Shown: positions 34,565 to 55,893, counted from the first letter of the stretch. The stretch: DNA of 64,000 nucleotides from Heliopora coerulea (GCA_030142905.1 JASJOG010000084.1:310001-374000), one strand, 5' to 3'. Notes: generated from the letters alone by a model not told the origin. A program made the numbers and translations.

Positions 34565-37256
34565 TCATAAGTTGGCCACAATGCTGTTGAGATTCCAGTT
34601 ATAGTCACTGTAACAAACAGAGACTTCAGTCTGTCCCTTCTCACTTTCTTTAAGCAACTCTTTGAGTTCAGAAGAAGCTTTATCAGGTAAATATGGTAAT
34701 ATCCACCTATAAAGTCAAATTGTGGTTAGAGTTTTAAATCAGTATAAAAGGAAAGATGGGGAAATAATTTTGTAAGTCAGACGAGGAGGTCAAGACATGT
34801 AAAAGTGATATAGGTGGGTGGGCAGACAGACAGACAGACAGGTAGGTATGTTGGTTTTAAAGTAAGTAGGTGCATAAGTAAATAGATAGGTGGGTAGGTA
34901 GATAGGTGGGTTGTTAAGTGAGCTGGTGAATGGACAGGGACATTTGTAGGTTGGAAGGTAGGTAAAGTAAGTAGACAGGTAGGTAGGGAGGGAGGAAAGG
35001 TAAAAAGGAACATGAAGTTGGGAGGGACATGGAGATTAAAGTAGCTATAAATTAAGGTAGGTAGATAGGCATGTAAACATTGATTAATGCGTGTTTCTGG
35101 TCTGTTTTTAGTGCTGGTTTGTCAACCACTAAGTTAAACAATTGAAATTACCTCAAAAGTTCCATATCACTCTTTCCAAAGTCACTTTTGTACCACAAAA
35201 ATATCTTGGACAACTTAACCTAAGAATACATTTCTTTGTAAACTTAACCTACAATGATTTATCATAAAAAAAGGGTACTTAGTTGTAACTATGCTTTTAA
35301 CTTTTCTAACCTGGTTTATTCTTAAGTCCACTTGGACTTCTTGGGAACAAAAGTTCTCAGTTGCTGCTTTTAAACCACGCTGGAGGTTTCTTGCAGAATA
35401 AACATTAATTGCCGGGCAGGACTGGAACAGAAAATTTTGAACATACCATACTGGAGGAAATGAATAACTCATGCTCTTGTCTTAGGTTGTTTTAATCTAC
35501 TAAATTTATCAAGGATATGTTTTACACCTTGTTGATGCTTTATAGTAAATGAAACAAAACCAGCAATTGGGGGTGAAAAGATCTTACCTTTTATCTGCCA
35601 TTACATTGTAAGCTGTGCTGTTTTACCTAAGTCTTAAGGCATGTAGCAGGAATGAATGAAAACAAAGGAAGGAAGAGAAAAGGCCAGCAAGGGAACAGAA
35701 GGCAAGAGATGAAAATAGTATGAAAGAAAAAACAAAAATGGCATGACAGCTGCAGCTGTACAAATTTGCTTTCACAGATAAAATACAAAGTTATACTTAC
35801 CTTAGCACCACAAACAAGGGCAAAGTGGATCCTTGGGTCAAGGTAGGGAATTGAAAAATGAAGTCGAGGATCAGTCTCACTGAATAAAGGACTGGGGCTG
35901 GAAGGATGTGGTCTGTTGCCTAGAAACCAATTTAAAGGGGAAAAAACTAACATGAAAACCATGGTGTAAAGTACACTGGCTACTAGCAATCAAACTGAAA
36001 TGTGATCATTTTAAATGTTCCCCATCAATGGCAGTAAATAAACTTAAGTTATTTAACTTGTTGATTCTCATGTATTATAAATCCTGATAGGAAGGAAATG
36101 GCAACAGAATGGAAAACCAGAAAGTTTACAAATCATATGCAGATTGTTGACATTGCTGTGTTGCAATAACAGATGTTTTCACATGTAACGTGCAGTACCA
36201 GAATGTCCTTTTGGCCACGAGTGCTCCTCTTCCGATTTCAAGGCAAAATTTTTAGCAAATACTTGCAGTGTTTCATCAAGATTTTTAATACTATATATGT
36301 GACAAGTACGCCAATACAAATAAAGATATACTGTAAACCTAATATATATCAACTTGGTTTGAATTTAGTGACCTAAATAACAAAGTTAAAGAACACAGTT
36401 ATTTATGAATGTAATTCTAAGAGAACCCAAAGTACTAAAGATGTCATTTACAAATCATTAAATTTAAAATGGCCCTGATCTGCCTGGAAACAAGTAACCT
36501 GAGTTTTCTTTCTTTTTTTATAACTTCAAAATTTGTAGATCTGGCTACGATCCCAGCTCACATTTTCAACACAATTACGTACAGTTTTGAACAAACCTCT
36601 TAATATTCCATGTTCAATGTCATCCAGCGTAAATATATGTCCTCCAATATTGTATGCTGTTGACTTCCAAAAGCTTTTCACTCCTAAGACTGAAGTAGGC
36701 ACACCTTGTTCACAGATACCATGAATAGTCAAGGCATTGTAAATATCTGATTTCACAGTTAAGAGACCCTTATGATTCACTTAGTTTGTTCATTCATTTG
36801 TAATTCTTACTCTCTTCATTTGCCAGATCTACCTTTCTTTTTCTCAATTTTTTTGTCCTTCATCATTTTTCCCCTGTTTCTTTCACTTTGTTTATTTCTT
36901 GTTTTTTATTCTCTTGTTCATTAACAAGTCCGTTCTTTCATTATATCCTTTTTATCTTTCTTTTTAAACTAATGAAGTCTAAAATATAGGATACTTATGA
37001 AAAATGCCATCCTCTCTTCATCAGCAAGAGCTTCCAAGTTGACACTACTCAACTTTAAGCTTTCTTGAATGTACTTCGTAAATAATTCACTGTTCCTCAA
37101 AGCACTGTAGTCAACAACTTTTCCTTCTTCGCTCATAAATTCTCCTTTTATTTCCAACATTAATCTTTGAAGTCTAGCAGACACATCGTTTTGTTCCCCT
37201 CTCTCTTCTGGTATATTGGCTCCTCCCGACTTGTTAAGAACCCTAACGCCACTCAT
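34565..37256 (-). CDS. DUF547 domain protein
   Basis: Intracellular protein of 283 aa that is nearly all DUF547 domain, a family found from bacteria to plants and invertebrates, of unknown biochemical function. Minus-strand exons in transcription order: 37256-36995, 36746-36597, 35919-35801, 35421-35311, 35219-35152, 34706-34565, all in phase. Family landmarks are DEERMAFFINIYNALTIHGI across the first junction, FWKSTAYNIGGHIFTLDDIE, HGILRGNRPHP, DPRLHFSIPYLDPRIHFALV, CGAKSCPAI and the C-terminal YSDYNWNLN. There is no signal peptide. The gene diverges from the THEG-like gene at 37954, and a hAT MITE occupies the region 48 bp upstream of its ATG. Confidence 0.9.
34799..35065. repeat. Degenerate GGTA/GACA tetranucleotide tract
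   Basis: Runs of GACAGACA, GGTAGGTA and TAGATAGG over about 260 bp in the last intron of the DUF547 gene. The open frame on the other strand is an artefact of the repeat. Confidence 0.8.
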
Positions 37257-37303
37257 ATCAGCTGCGTCGTTAACCAGTTAAACCATATGATTAAACACAC
37301 CAC

Positions 37304-37568
37304 CACTGTTGCCAGATGGGTAGCCTGCAAACCAGCCCAAGCTACCTTAACAAGTAGCCCAAAAGTAGCCCAATTATTTTTCGCACAAAATAGCCCAAAT
37401 TTGCATCAAAATAAGTAAAAACTAGCCCAATTCTTATTAAAAATATTTAAATCGAAACCAAATTACACAATCCACAGTGAAATATCCACTACCTTTTGAA
37501 ACCCGCAACCCGCAACCTCCCTAAATTTCCCGCAACCAGGCGGGAAAACCGCCCACCTGGCAACACTG
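37304..37568. mobile_element. hAT-type MITE with perfect 8-bp target duplication
   Basis: Terminal inverted repeats CACTGTTGCCAGATGGG (37304-37320) and CCCACCTGGCAACACTG (37552-37568) differ at two positions. They are flanked on both sides by CACACCAC (37296-37303 and 37569-37576). The 265-bp interior has several TAGCCCAA motifs and Cys-poor low-complexity sequence with no transposase. TIR type and duplication length fit hAT. It lies between two divergent genes. Confidence 0.93.
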
Positions 37569-37953
37569 CACACCACCTTTCACCGCTCTTTCAAACTAAA
37601 AGTGCAAATATTGGTTTCGAATTCGCGTCACCTTGGAATCTAGGCCGAATAAACAATTTTATCGCCCCAACTTATTGGATACCAGGCAACTGCAGCCTGC
37701 TGGTCCTGAACTTCCTAATTTGACGGAAAATGTAGTTGGCTTGATGAATACGGTAGACTTTTAGAGTAATCTACTTGAGTCATTTTGTTTTAGTTGCTTT
37801 TTCTCGCCATATTACGTTTTACCAGGTTTTCCCACCGTTTTCCTGCTCCAGGAGTCCACGATCCTAAAGAGCAGCAGGCAGTTGCCAGGGAAACTCGATA
37901 TTGTCAGCTTCATCGACTCACACGCATCAATCAAAAGGAGCAAGAGAAGCGTA

Positions 37954-39965
37954 ATGCCGTACACAAGCGAGGAAATCATAGAGAATCCAATTTTAAGTCT
38001 TGGGGTACACCGTACGAGCGTTTTCGACGATGTCAAATTGCCAGCTTACAGGTAAGAGTTTTTGGGTGGGTGTACAAAAAAGTTTATCCGAAACAAATTG
38101 CTAAAATAGAACTCTACTGCCTTTAACAAAGCCCCAAAGCAATCACTTAAACGAGATTTACAACGCCGTGCTACAGCTGAAAGTACGAACAGATTAGACG
38201 TGATGCAAAAAAACAAGGGTTAGGTAACAGTTGAAATTTGGAGTAGAAAATACAGCTGACATTTAGAGAAAAGCTTCTTTGTCGGAGAGCGAAAGTTTCC
38301 ACCAATTGCCTATTCCTTTTGGCTGTTTGAGTGTCGTGACACTGGCTAAAAACCATAACCGGCCTACAGTTTAAGCCAATACAAAACAAAACAGATTCCA
38401 AAAAATTTCATTGTTTACTGGATTCAACTGTATAACTTCTGGTCTATTCTTTTTTACTTGAATCACAAGTTAAGAATGACATTTTTCGGAATCTGTTTTA
38501 TCTTCTGCTGGCTAAAAAGCGTTCCACTCTTATATCGTTTGGATCAAACAATGTAAGAGTGAAATGTTCACAAGCCTCCATGATTTTCGAAAGGTTTGTT
38601 TCCTTTCCTTTTCCTGCCACCCCAGCCAAAAATAAGCTTCCCGCATTCGTTCTTAAGCTGCACTAACCATTCTGAGAATCGCAGGTGCAAAAAATATCGC
38701 TTCGCGTTGGTCATATTTTGACCAGACGGAAAGATTTGTAGTGCAAACGGACGAAATCCCGTGCGCACTTCTTAATTTACGCGCGCAAAATGATACCAAG
38801 ACGCGCACACAAGAGCATTCTGCAGTATTCTGTGTACTGTTCCTGAGCGCGCAACATCTTGTAGGAGGTTCGCGTAACTGGAAAACAGAATTTTTTTCCC
38901 CCGTGAGCATTTAAAAAGTTTTCAGTCCCATTTGTTGACCCTTCATGCTACAAGTTTATGCAACGCGTAATCCACAATCAGACTGATTTCAAACTATTGT
39001 GACGTTCAAAATAAATCAAGTTCGCCACAATTGCTGGTTTTTAAATGATCCGACGATACCTCATCTGCCGAGCGCCTTTATGTTAGAAGCGTGGATTTAA
39101 AAAGTGCTGCCATTATAAAAATCATCAAAGGTAACAGTTGCATACTTTAGACTGCAATAAACCAAATAGGGCTTTCAACCCCACAAAATAGCCTGCCAAA
39201 CCTTATGATTTCCACTGTCCACAACAGACTGCTGTATGACAAAGTTTTAGTGACTTTTAAATGCGTAAATTAGCTAGTCTCAGCGACAAATTGTCAGTAA
39301 TATTATCATCCAAGTTTTAATATATACACCAGGTCCTATCAAAAGCAGCTTTTTATTATTATAACCAGGGTATTAACATTTGCAGGCGCCAAACGAACAT
39401 CTTTTGTGACTACTCATTCGGTCGTCCGTCACCAATCTGGAAAGTAAGCGAGGCTGCCAGACGTGCAGTGGGGAAGGAACGCTTGGAGAAGCTCGCGATG
39501 CCGAGAAAAATGCATCCCGAATATTTACCAGCAAGACCTCCCATAGCAAGCATTACAAAAGCAGCAATGGAGGCCGTACCGTCGGGGAGAATTACAGAGC
39601 TCGCCAAAGCTAGACCACATTTTGTCATTATAGAAAATGAGTGGAGAGTAAAACCATCAGCGTTACACTGTACACCAAGTGAAAGAATTCTGGAACTGTC
39701 TCAACCCAGACAGCTACCAAGCGGGTATCTGTCATGTAAAAGTGCCAGGGAGATATGGAAGGTATCCCCGAACGCTTGCAAAGCGACGCCCTCTGATAGA
39801 ATTGAAAAACTGAGCAAGCCACTCGTACGCAGTGTTGCCACTAATCTCCCACGTCAAGACGCTTTTCTCGTTTCTGAGGCCGCTAAAAGGGCTGTAGCAA
39901 GTAAAAGAATAGCGGAACTAGCCCGACCGATTGAACGTTTGGTCCTTGAAAAACAGGGAAAATGA
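37954..39965 (+). CDS. THEG-repeat protein (sperm microtubule-associated protein 2-like)
   Basis: Probable axoneme or microtubule-associated protein. Two exons, 37954-38051 and 39386-39965, joined in phase, give 225 aa. The second exon holds several THEG-type repeats of the form R-I-x-E-L-A/S-x-P, for example ERLEKLAMPRKMHPEYL, GRITELAKARPHF, ERILELSQPRQLPSGY, DRIEKLSKPLVR and KRIAELARPIERL. The start at 37954 is the first in-frame ATG. The frame stays open upstream to about 37765 with possible acceptors at 37793 and near 37855, so an upstream exon may exist and the N-terminus is uncertain. An AATAAA at 39992-39997, 27 bases past the stop, is a good poly(A) signal. Vertebrate relatives are testis-enriched; expression here is unknown. 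Confidence 0.76.
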
Positions 39966-40424
39966 AAAATAATTTTTTTACTGTAACCTCTAATAAAATT
40001 AAAGTTGCCTAGATGAATTCAGTTTTTCAGAGATGGTGTTTGTTGCTGAAAGTGAGAGATATTTAGGAAAAGAAGACAGGAAGGAGGGAAGAGGAAAGGA
40101 TGGGAATACTAGGGATGGGAAGCAATATGGACAGAAGGGGAGGGAAAGGAAGGAATGGAATGGAATGAGATGGGATGGAATGAGATGGGATGGAATGAGA
40201 TGAGATGGAATAAGATGGGAATGGATAGGATTGGATGAGATAGGATGGAAAAAGCAGAGAAAAGGTAGGGCAAAGGAGGACGAAATAAACGAGGAATGGT
40301 CAGAAAAGGAAAATCAAGACAGCGGACGAGACGGATTAAGGAAAACAGATGAAAATACTAATACTAAATCATGTCACCTCAAAACTTTACATAGATCAAC
40401 ACATAGACCCCGATATCCGTAACC
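39966..40424. repeat. GGAAT/GGGAT pentanucleotide-like tract between convergent genes
   Basis: From about 40073 to 40262 the sequence is a degenerate array of GGAATGGAAT, GAGATGGGAT and GGATAGGAT units on the + strand. It lies between the convergent 3' ends of the THEG-like gene and INTS12. It is not coding. Confidence 0.8.
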
Positions 40425-43400
40425 TCAGCGTTTCGTGAACCTTTGTTGATTCTTGGCTGCAGCTTTCTTCTTAACCATTTGCAGTCGTTTCATAGAGTTT
40501 CTGGCTACTTCACTAGGGTAAGAATTGCTTGACGACTTCAGATTGCTGACACCACCGCTACTGTTTCCTCCGGTAAGAGATGGAATACTAAATGACTGGT
40601 TAACTGACGAACTACCAGGAGAAAAACTTGGCGGCTAAAACACGGAATATTACAAGTGTTTTATGGAAAAAGTACACCACTAAACTCATGGTACGGCAAT
40701 CTTTGGAACTAGCAAGCTCAGTATTAAAATAACGAAGTACAAATCTATTGTCAAATACCTTGCCATCGACTCTCACAGACGGTTTGAAGGACTGAGTTGG
40801 AGATTTAAAAGAGAGACCAGGTGAAATTGATGGTTTCGGCTTCGTTGTGGTAGTTGTAGATGTCTAGAATAAATCAAGTACACTAACTAATTATACCAAA
40901 CTTTACAATTACTGAAGCTACATCAGTAGATCATCAAGTACGAATTGGTCAATTGGGCAGGTAACTGCTTTTACTCAGGTTCATTACAGGCCTTGAAATC
41001 TGTTAATACAAATTAGTTTGGTGGTTCAAATATCAGATGAAGTAAGATATAAAAGGTTGAAGAGATGCAACAGTGATATCGTGCACATGAGCTAATACTT
41101 GATCGTGCAGGTTGTGGTCTTGAGAAGAACTGGGCCGTAACCAACCTGACTTCGAAATAAAGTCGATATATTATCGCGATCAGTTTCGCCTTGTCTTATC
41201 ACTCAAATATTGAATTTACAAGATGTTTTTCGTCGGACGATGTTTCTTGCTCTATTTGTTAAAGTTGTCGGCTGATAATAGTTTTTGATAAAGGCAGTTG
41301 GTTGGTCGCGTATGTTGTAATTGGCGTTTCAACGGCCTCGGTGGCGGTCATCTTCAGGGTCAAGTCAGGAGAGTTAGTAGGCCCCGACGAAGGGCCTTCC
41401 TTCGCTCAAAACGTCGAAGTTTCTTTTCTTATATTTCAGGTAGTTGCTTCACCCAAAGTTATCGCATCTTGTTATCCTCGACTACCTACACTGGCACCCA
41501 TTGGTCGAGTCAAGAGAGGCATTCAGGAATGTTCGTTGGATATCAGTCGTATTATTGGCATTCAGGTTCACTGGTTTATGCGTCTGGTTTGCTACGTCAT
41601 GATTAGGTGGTGTTTACGAGAAGTCTGCGGTTTGTGGTTGTTTGTGGGTGTGATCAGTACTGTGTAGTGTAGTGTATTGTGATTTAATGGTGGTAAAGTA
41701 CTTTTATACTGGACAACCCTATCAGCTACCTGAGCTGTTCTCCCTAGAGGTCCAGTAAGGGCCACCCCTCATGGGTTTAGTGTTACTACAGGAGGAAACC
41801 GGAGTACCCGAAGAAAACATGCGGTGTTTGGTAGAGTCAAACTGGACAACACTCTTCTCACATGTGACCAAGGTAACTTTGATTAGACAACTGCACCAAG
41901 CTGGGATCTAATCTTAGTCACAATGGTGAGCAGCATTTGTATTACCACTTTGTCTCCAACATCCCTTTACTACATTATGGTATTGTAGTTGGGTTGACAG
42001 AGTCAAGCAATGTCTCTGCATGAGAGTGTTGAAAGCCACTTACTGCTTCCCTCATCCTCTTGGAACAAGTTGAACAATACCAGACATGTCTGGGGTCATT
42101 AATACTTTGATCTGTGATATTTGGTTTGTGGCAGTTCTAAACGAAAACAAGAAGTGTCGGTTAGACTGAAAAAACCAATTATTTTGTAATCATTAAAATG
42201 GATTAAAATTTAGTCAGATGAGTGCTATCTACATTGAAAAACAAAAGTGAATGTAATTCTCTGAAACTTGTAATTCTCTGGTATGTGTAATGTTCGGAAA
42301 CTAACCTGATGATAATGTTCATGGCATTCATGGCACTCGACCAACTGGTTGCCAACCATACTACTTTTACCACTGCCAAAAACATGGGTACATATTAGTA
42401 AACTGGATAAAAAGGAAAAAAACATGGAAAGCAGGAAACAGAAAGCCAAAGAAAAAGAGAGATTATGGAGTAATGAAGGAATCTGAGAGGTAGAAAGACA
42501 AATGAAGAGACAAACAGTCCAATTAAAAGACAAAGGAACAGAGAGATAAATGGATGCACAAATGGAGAATGTACAGACTGACAGACAAGCTTACAGAAAC
42601 ACAGATGGACAAACTTATTGATAGGCAAGCAGTCTTATGGACAGACAGATTTACAGACAGAGTTATGGACAGACAGGCAGACAGACAATGTGAGGGCAAG
42701 GATTGATCATGACTGAGAGACATGACAGTGGGAAATTTTACACCATGCACAACCTATGTCACCATGAATGGTGGCAGTAAATTGGATGTTCCCCATGACT
42801 GACATTTTATTAACCAAAAACTTAGTTCTTTCAAGATATATCAACAATAATCCAAATTGTGCAAGAAGTATGAAATGTAGTTGGTATAGCTGTTATCAAA
42901 ATACAAAACAGTAAATAAAGGAGAAAGAAAAAAGAAGACCTGTACTTCTACAGACAGAATGCTTGTAATTTTCACCTGTTGCACAAGAACTTTGAAACTA
43001 GTGAATAAAGCTATGGATGTTATCTTAGTTTCTATTTTTGTTTCTATGTTAAATAAAAAGCCCAGCAATGATTACCTCATACAAATTATACAATGAATTC
43101 CTAACTCTGGAGATATTTCATGGTCTGGAGAGCTTTCTCTTGATGCCATATCCAATTCTTCAACTGTCAATTTCCCAACACCTATGTCCAGTTTACTTTT
43201 CTTTCTTTTTGTCAATAACAAACTACTTGAGCTTAATTCCTCCAGTGTTTCTAAGAAACTGGAACCTAATTCTTCCACTGTTTCAATCACTTCATCATCC
43301 TGACAGTCCTTTGTCTGTGCTGACAAGGATGATGACTCAACCTCTACTGTTTCTGTAATGTCTTCTTTTTCATCCTTCAGGCTTGACGTTGATGGATCTG

Positions 43401-44446
43401 TGATATCTCTTAGCACACTGTTAGTATCACCTTGATCTACAGTAGCTAGTTCTGTTTTAGGGATTGTGGTGGAAGGTTGTGTACTAGACACTTCAATTTG
43501 TACATCTTTGACATCTCTTTTACTCTTTAGAGAAGAAAAATAAATTTAATAAACTGTAAAATATCAAACATTATGATCATAAACACTATAATAAAATTGC
43601 TACAACCATTACAGGAAAGGATTCAACTTGAATACCAGAATCTGGCAACAATAAGTTTAAAAGAAGTTTGTGCTGAAAGTACATGTATGCTGTTTTGCTG
43701 CTATGATTTTTATACTGGGTAAATCTTGGTGTTCTTGACGTATACACTATCTAAAAGATAGAAAAAAAGCTTCTCGACGTTTCAAGAAGCTTTTTTTCTA
43801 TCTTTTAGATAGTGTATACCTCAAAAACGCCGCTGTTTTATCGAAGCTATCTACACTGGACCCCCGCGCCTTGGGTAAAACTTGTCTTGGTTGACCAGGA
43901 AATTGCTACACGCAAGCAATTTTTTGTCAACCAGTTTGATGGCTGGGTAACTTCACTACCTATCTTGTCAATCTCCATAATCATGTAAGCCAGTTGCTTC
44001 CCAAGAAGGTATTTTACCAAGGTATCAATACTCAACTATTCAATAGCTATGTACCAAATTCTCCCAACGGAGACGTCTTGCATCCAGATGCCGTTAAATA
44101 TACCACTTCACGACAAGTTAGTGACATAGTAGAATTTGGTGAATTTTGGGTTAAAAATCAGTCCTTAAAAAGGAACATCGGCGTACCAGAATACACCAAT
44201 ACCACGATGGTGTTCCAGCAATCTAGCATATATCAACTATACAAGGATATCAACATAACAGCAAATGAAGAGTGCCTAAATCACTTCAAATTATCAACAA
44301 TTTGAAGATTTTACCTCGGAAGAACTTTCAAGTTTCTTCCCTAGTAGTTCATCTCTTAGTGCACAAAGTTGTTCAAGTGACTTGGGATGTCGGGAGTGAA
44401 GAAGGTGCAAAGCTCGAACAAATATTGGATCCAATTCTGCCGACAT
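40425..44446 (-). CDS. INTS12: Integrator complex subunit 12
   Basis: PHD-finger subunit of the Integrator complex, which processes snRNA 3' ends and attenuates RNA polymerase II. Product 348 aa. Minus-strand exons in transcription order: 44446-44315, 43524-43076, 42363-42306, 42136-42044, 40863-40759, 40634-40425, all in phase. The N-terminus MSAELDPIFVRALHLLHS matches the conserved Integrator-binding start of the family. A variable acidic and Ser-rich region follows. The PHD finger is spread over exons 2-4 with Cys/His ligands visible in CIICM, NQLVECHECHEHYHQ, NCHKP and WYCSTC. The C-terminus MKRLQMVKKKAAAKNQQ is the conserved basic tail. It is shorter than the human protein (about 460 aa), mainly in Ser/Thr-rich spacers. 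Confidence 0.94.
41384..41413 (+). repeat. GACGAAGGGCC...ACGTC repeat motif
   Basis: CGACGAAGGGCCTTCC followed by TTCGCTCAAAACGTCG in an INTS12 intron is a diverged relative of the arm sequence of the hairpin at 3204-3366. Neighbouring DNA (41300-41660) is open in two frames only by chance. A second segment at about 41780-41870 (GGAGGAAACCGGAGTACCCG) resembles another common interspersed repeat. Confidence 0.55.
43740..43819. repeat. Perfect 35-bp-arm hairpin in INTS12 intron 1
   Basis: Arms 43740-43774 and 43785-43819 are exact reverse complements around a 10-base loop (CGACGTTTCA). Each arm includes a GCTTTTTTTC-type tract. Weaker pairing continues outward. It may be the end of a foldback element extending towards 44300. 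Confidence 0.9.
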
Positions 44447-45480
44447 TTTGTTTTCGGAGAAAGATGTTGAACGGACTGGGTCAAACGTCCCTTGCGAGGG
44501 TGTCACGCATACAATGCGCGCGTAACTTGCGAGTGAAGCTCGTGCAACGCCTACGTCAGGACGCAGCTATAACGAGGATACCACAGTACAAAGATCAAAA
44601 CTGAAAATAACTGATGAACAATTACAAGTTGGTGGTTAGTTTATTTAACTATGTTTTATATACACTTTTCCTAAAATGCATAAAAAACATCCAAAGATTG
44701 GCGTCTGGCTTTCGGCTTAAAAATATACAAACAAAACATCGGGAATCCTTTGGAGTTTTTGAATTCAAGTACGAACAGTTTTTCCATCTTCATCACACTC
44801 GAATATATCAAGGGAGTCTCTAAAATTCATGAAGAAAATACGTGAGACGGTTTTTTAAAAGTGCTAATATTTTCGGACAGAGTAAGTAAATAAATGAAGT
44901 AACTAAAGCAAGAAAAAAAGAAAAAAAAAAAGAAAACAGAAAAGCAATTGGCAAAAACAAACTAAGAACGGACACTTTGAGAAAAAAATACCACGTCTCA
45001 CGAAAAATACCTCGTATGACGTCGGCGTTAGTCTCCTTTTTCTCTACTCGACAAGTTTTTCGTCGCTTCTCAACACAGCGGCGAAGTTGGGTAAACATAA
45101 TTTTCTATTTACACAAGCAGTTTGCGACAAAATTTCAATCATCAGGTCAACAGGTTTAAATTCATAAAATTTTCATCCTAGTAATACAACTGCCAACAGG
45201 GGCGCAACTGGAGGAAGTGTTAGGGGGGTGGGGTCGCGACCCCTGTCCATTTTTGCGGAAGGTCTTACGTGTGCCCTATTAGCGTCAGTTTCTTTTACAC
45301 ATTTCTCCAAACCACGTAGATCTCCTGCACTCGAAATGACAAGAATCACCCTGACGGTGCCTCAATACCACCTTTCGACCACTGCCCTTTGGAATTCCTG
45401 GTTGCTCCCCTGTGCCAAAGATAGGTAAAGGTACAGAGCCATTGTGTTTGTCTCATTATTTTGATAATTACCACTTGATT
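44447..45480. other. Spacer between INTS12 5' end and ILF2 3' end
   Basis: Holds the INTS12 promoter region and ILF2 3' UTR. There is an A-rich run near 44911-44940. No supported gene. Confidence 0.5.
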
Positions 45481-54231
<8,751 letters not shown>

Positions 54232-54597
54232 GTTGATTCTGATTGAGATAAATATAAATGCAATGTAAAATTCAGCTACATGTACCAGAACGATAAACTT
54301 TCCCAACCGACCCCACGTGATCGGGATGAATAAGACAGCGGTACCGAATCTTAGCGCATGCGTAAGTTTCTAAGACCTTCCTCGTGGTACAGATACTGGC
54401 AGAGGATGTCATCTAAGTGATCGTCATGAACGGATTACTGACCAAGATCGTACAGATCGGTTTTCGTACAGAGTGAGCAACGAAGGCTCCAGGTCTGTAC
54501 GAAAAAACAGAAGGCAAATGCTTTTGAGTACAAAAGGAAAAAACGAGCTTCCTAAGGAATTTACTATATGGCTTTCGATTGGTTTTCTTGCCCATTT

Positions 54598-54874
54598 CAG
54601 AGGCGTAGGAAGTGGGAGGGGGGGGGCGATTGCCCCCCACTTTTCAAAGTAGGGAGGGAACATATGTATTTGCCTCCCCACTTTTTGGCACGGTGAACGT
54701 TTAAAAATATTCTGCACAAATTTTTTGCGCTATATAGTACTTCTAAAACTTAAAACACGTGCATGTCATTCTATATTTGGCTGCGTATTTGGACTGAAAA
54801 AAAGTCGTCGATTGCTCGGCTACCAGATGTCCAGTTATTGCCCACCCACTTCTGAAGAACTTCCTACGCCTCTG
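54598..54874. mobile_element. hAT-like MITE upstream of ILF2
   Basis: Inverted ends CAGAGGCGTAGGAAGT (54598-54613) and ACTTCCTACGCCTCTG (54859-54874) match exactly. Only CATTT is duplicated at the flanks. A long G run then CCCCCCACTT follows the left end. It sits about 370 bp upstream of the ILF2 start codon, in the spacer to plastin. Confidence 0.85.
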
Positions 54875-55893
54875 CATTTTAAACTGGGTTTTCGTCGTAG
54901 GATGTTGCTGTTTACCGTACCTCGTTTCTTGTTCATATTGCTCCTTGTTTCCACCAGTTAAACATTTATTGGCCGCGCTTTTAGGCAATTAGCTTTGAAC
55001 TAAAGCAGTAATAGTGTTCCACCACATTTTATCACTCGGAATTTTTCAAGGTAGATGATTAATTCTTCTTAAACTTCATTGAAACCAGCTCGAAAGATTT
55101 TCCCGCCTAAACTTATCGGTGCGGAATAAAAAGTGTACGGGAGTCGGGGAGTGATGGAACCGGTCGGTGCAATGTCGTAAAATGTCGGACAGTTCCGCAA
55201 CCAATCAGCATGCGCAATTTTGCAAGCATACCGAAAAACATTACAAGTAATTTATTATAGCCCATCTGTATGCAATCATGTTTTCTATGTTGAATTCAAA
55301 ATTGTTTAAAAAGAGCGTGGAGTTTTAGCCTCCGTAGAAAGATGTCTTGATCGTAATAGAAATTGCTCTGATAAATCATCTTCAAGGAATTTTTCGACGT
55401 CAAAAATTCACACCAATTTTAGCTCAAAATGACTGAAATCAAACCGGCTATTGTTTTTCTGTGCCTGACAACACAAAAAATACAAACAGTTAGCCCAGAA
55501 GCCTACGCGGGCCAGACGTTACAGAAAATGTCCTTTAATCAGCAATTAAATATCGTGTTTCCTAAATACATTACAAAAGAGTAAAGCGAAAGACGTAATG
55601 ACAGCAAGGTGATTATTACACACCTTCCCACTTTCGGAGCGCTGTACGCAACGTGACGGCAAAAACACACTATGTAAATTCTTTCTCATGCAGTATTTTT
55701 ATACCTTTTTGCCGTATCCATTACGACCTTCTGGCCGCTCAGTAACATCAAATCTACTAAAATTGCGGATGGCTATCAACATCAATACAAAAATCAACAA
55801 GCAATCCGAGTCCATGTCATCTTATAGCACTTTTTCTGGTTATTCGATTGTTCGCGATTTAAGATACACAGATCAACTACCTAACTACTTTCT
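54875..55893. other. Spacer ILF2 5' flank / plastin 3' end
   Basis: Should contain the plastin 3' UTR. No supported gene or clear repeat beyond the MITE at 54598-54874. Confidence 0.5.

Noticed and set aside
37794..38126. 110-aa plus-strand ORF over the THEG exon
   Set aside because: Its frame does not join the THEG-repeat exon. The neighbouring frame does, through a phase-2 junction.
41302..41667. 121-aa plus-strand ORF
   Set aside because: Overlaps the dispersed repeat motif and has an equally open second frame; begins inside repeat DNA.
43994..44305. 103-aa plus-strand ORF in INTS12 intron 1
   Set aside because: Starts without good context, no recognised domain, opposite to the host gene; probably chance or repeat-derived.
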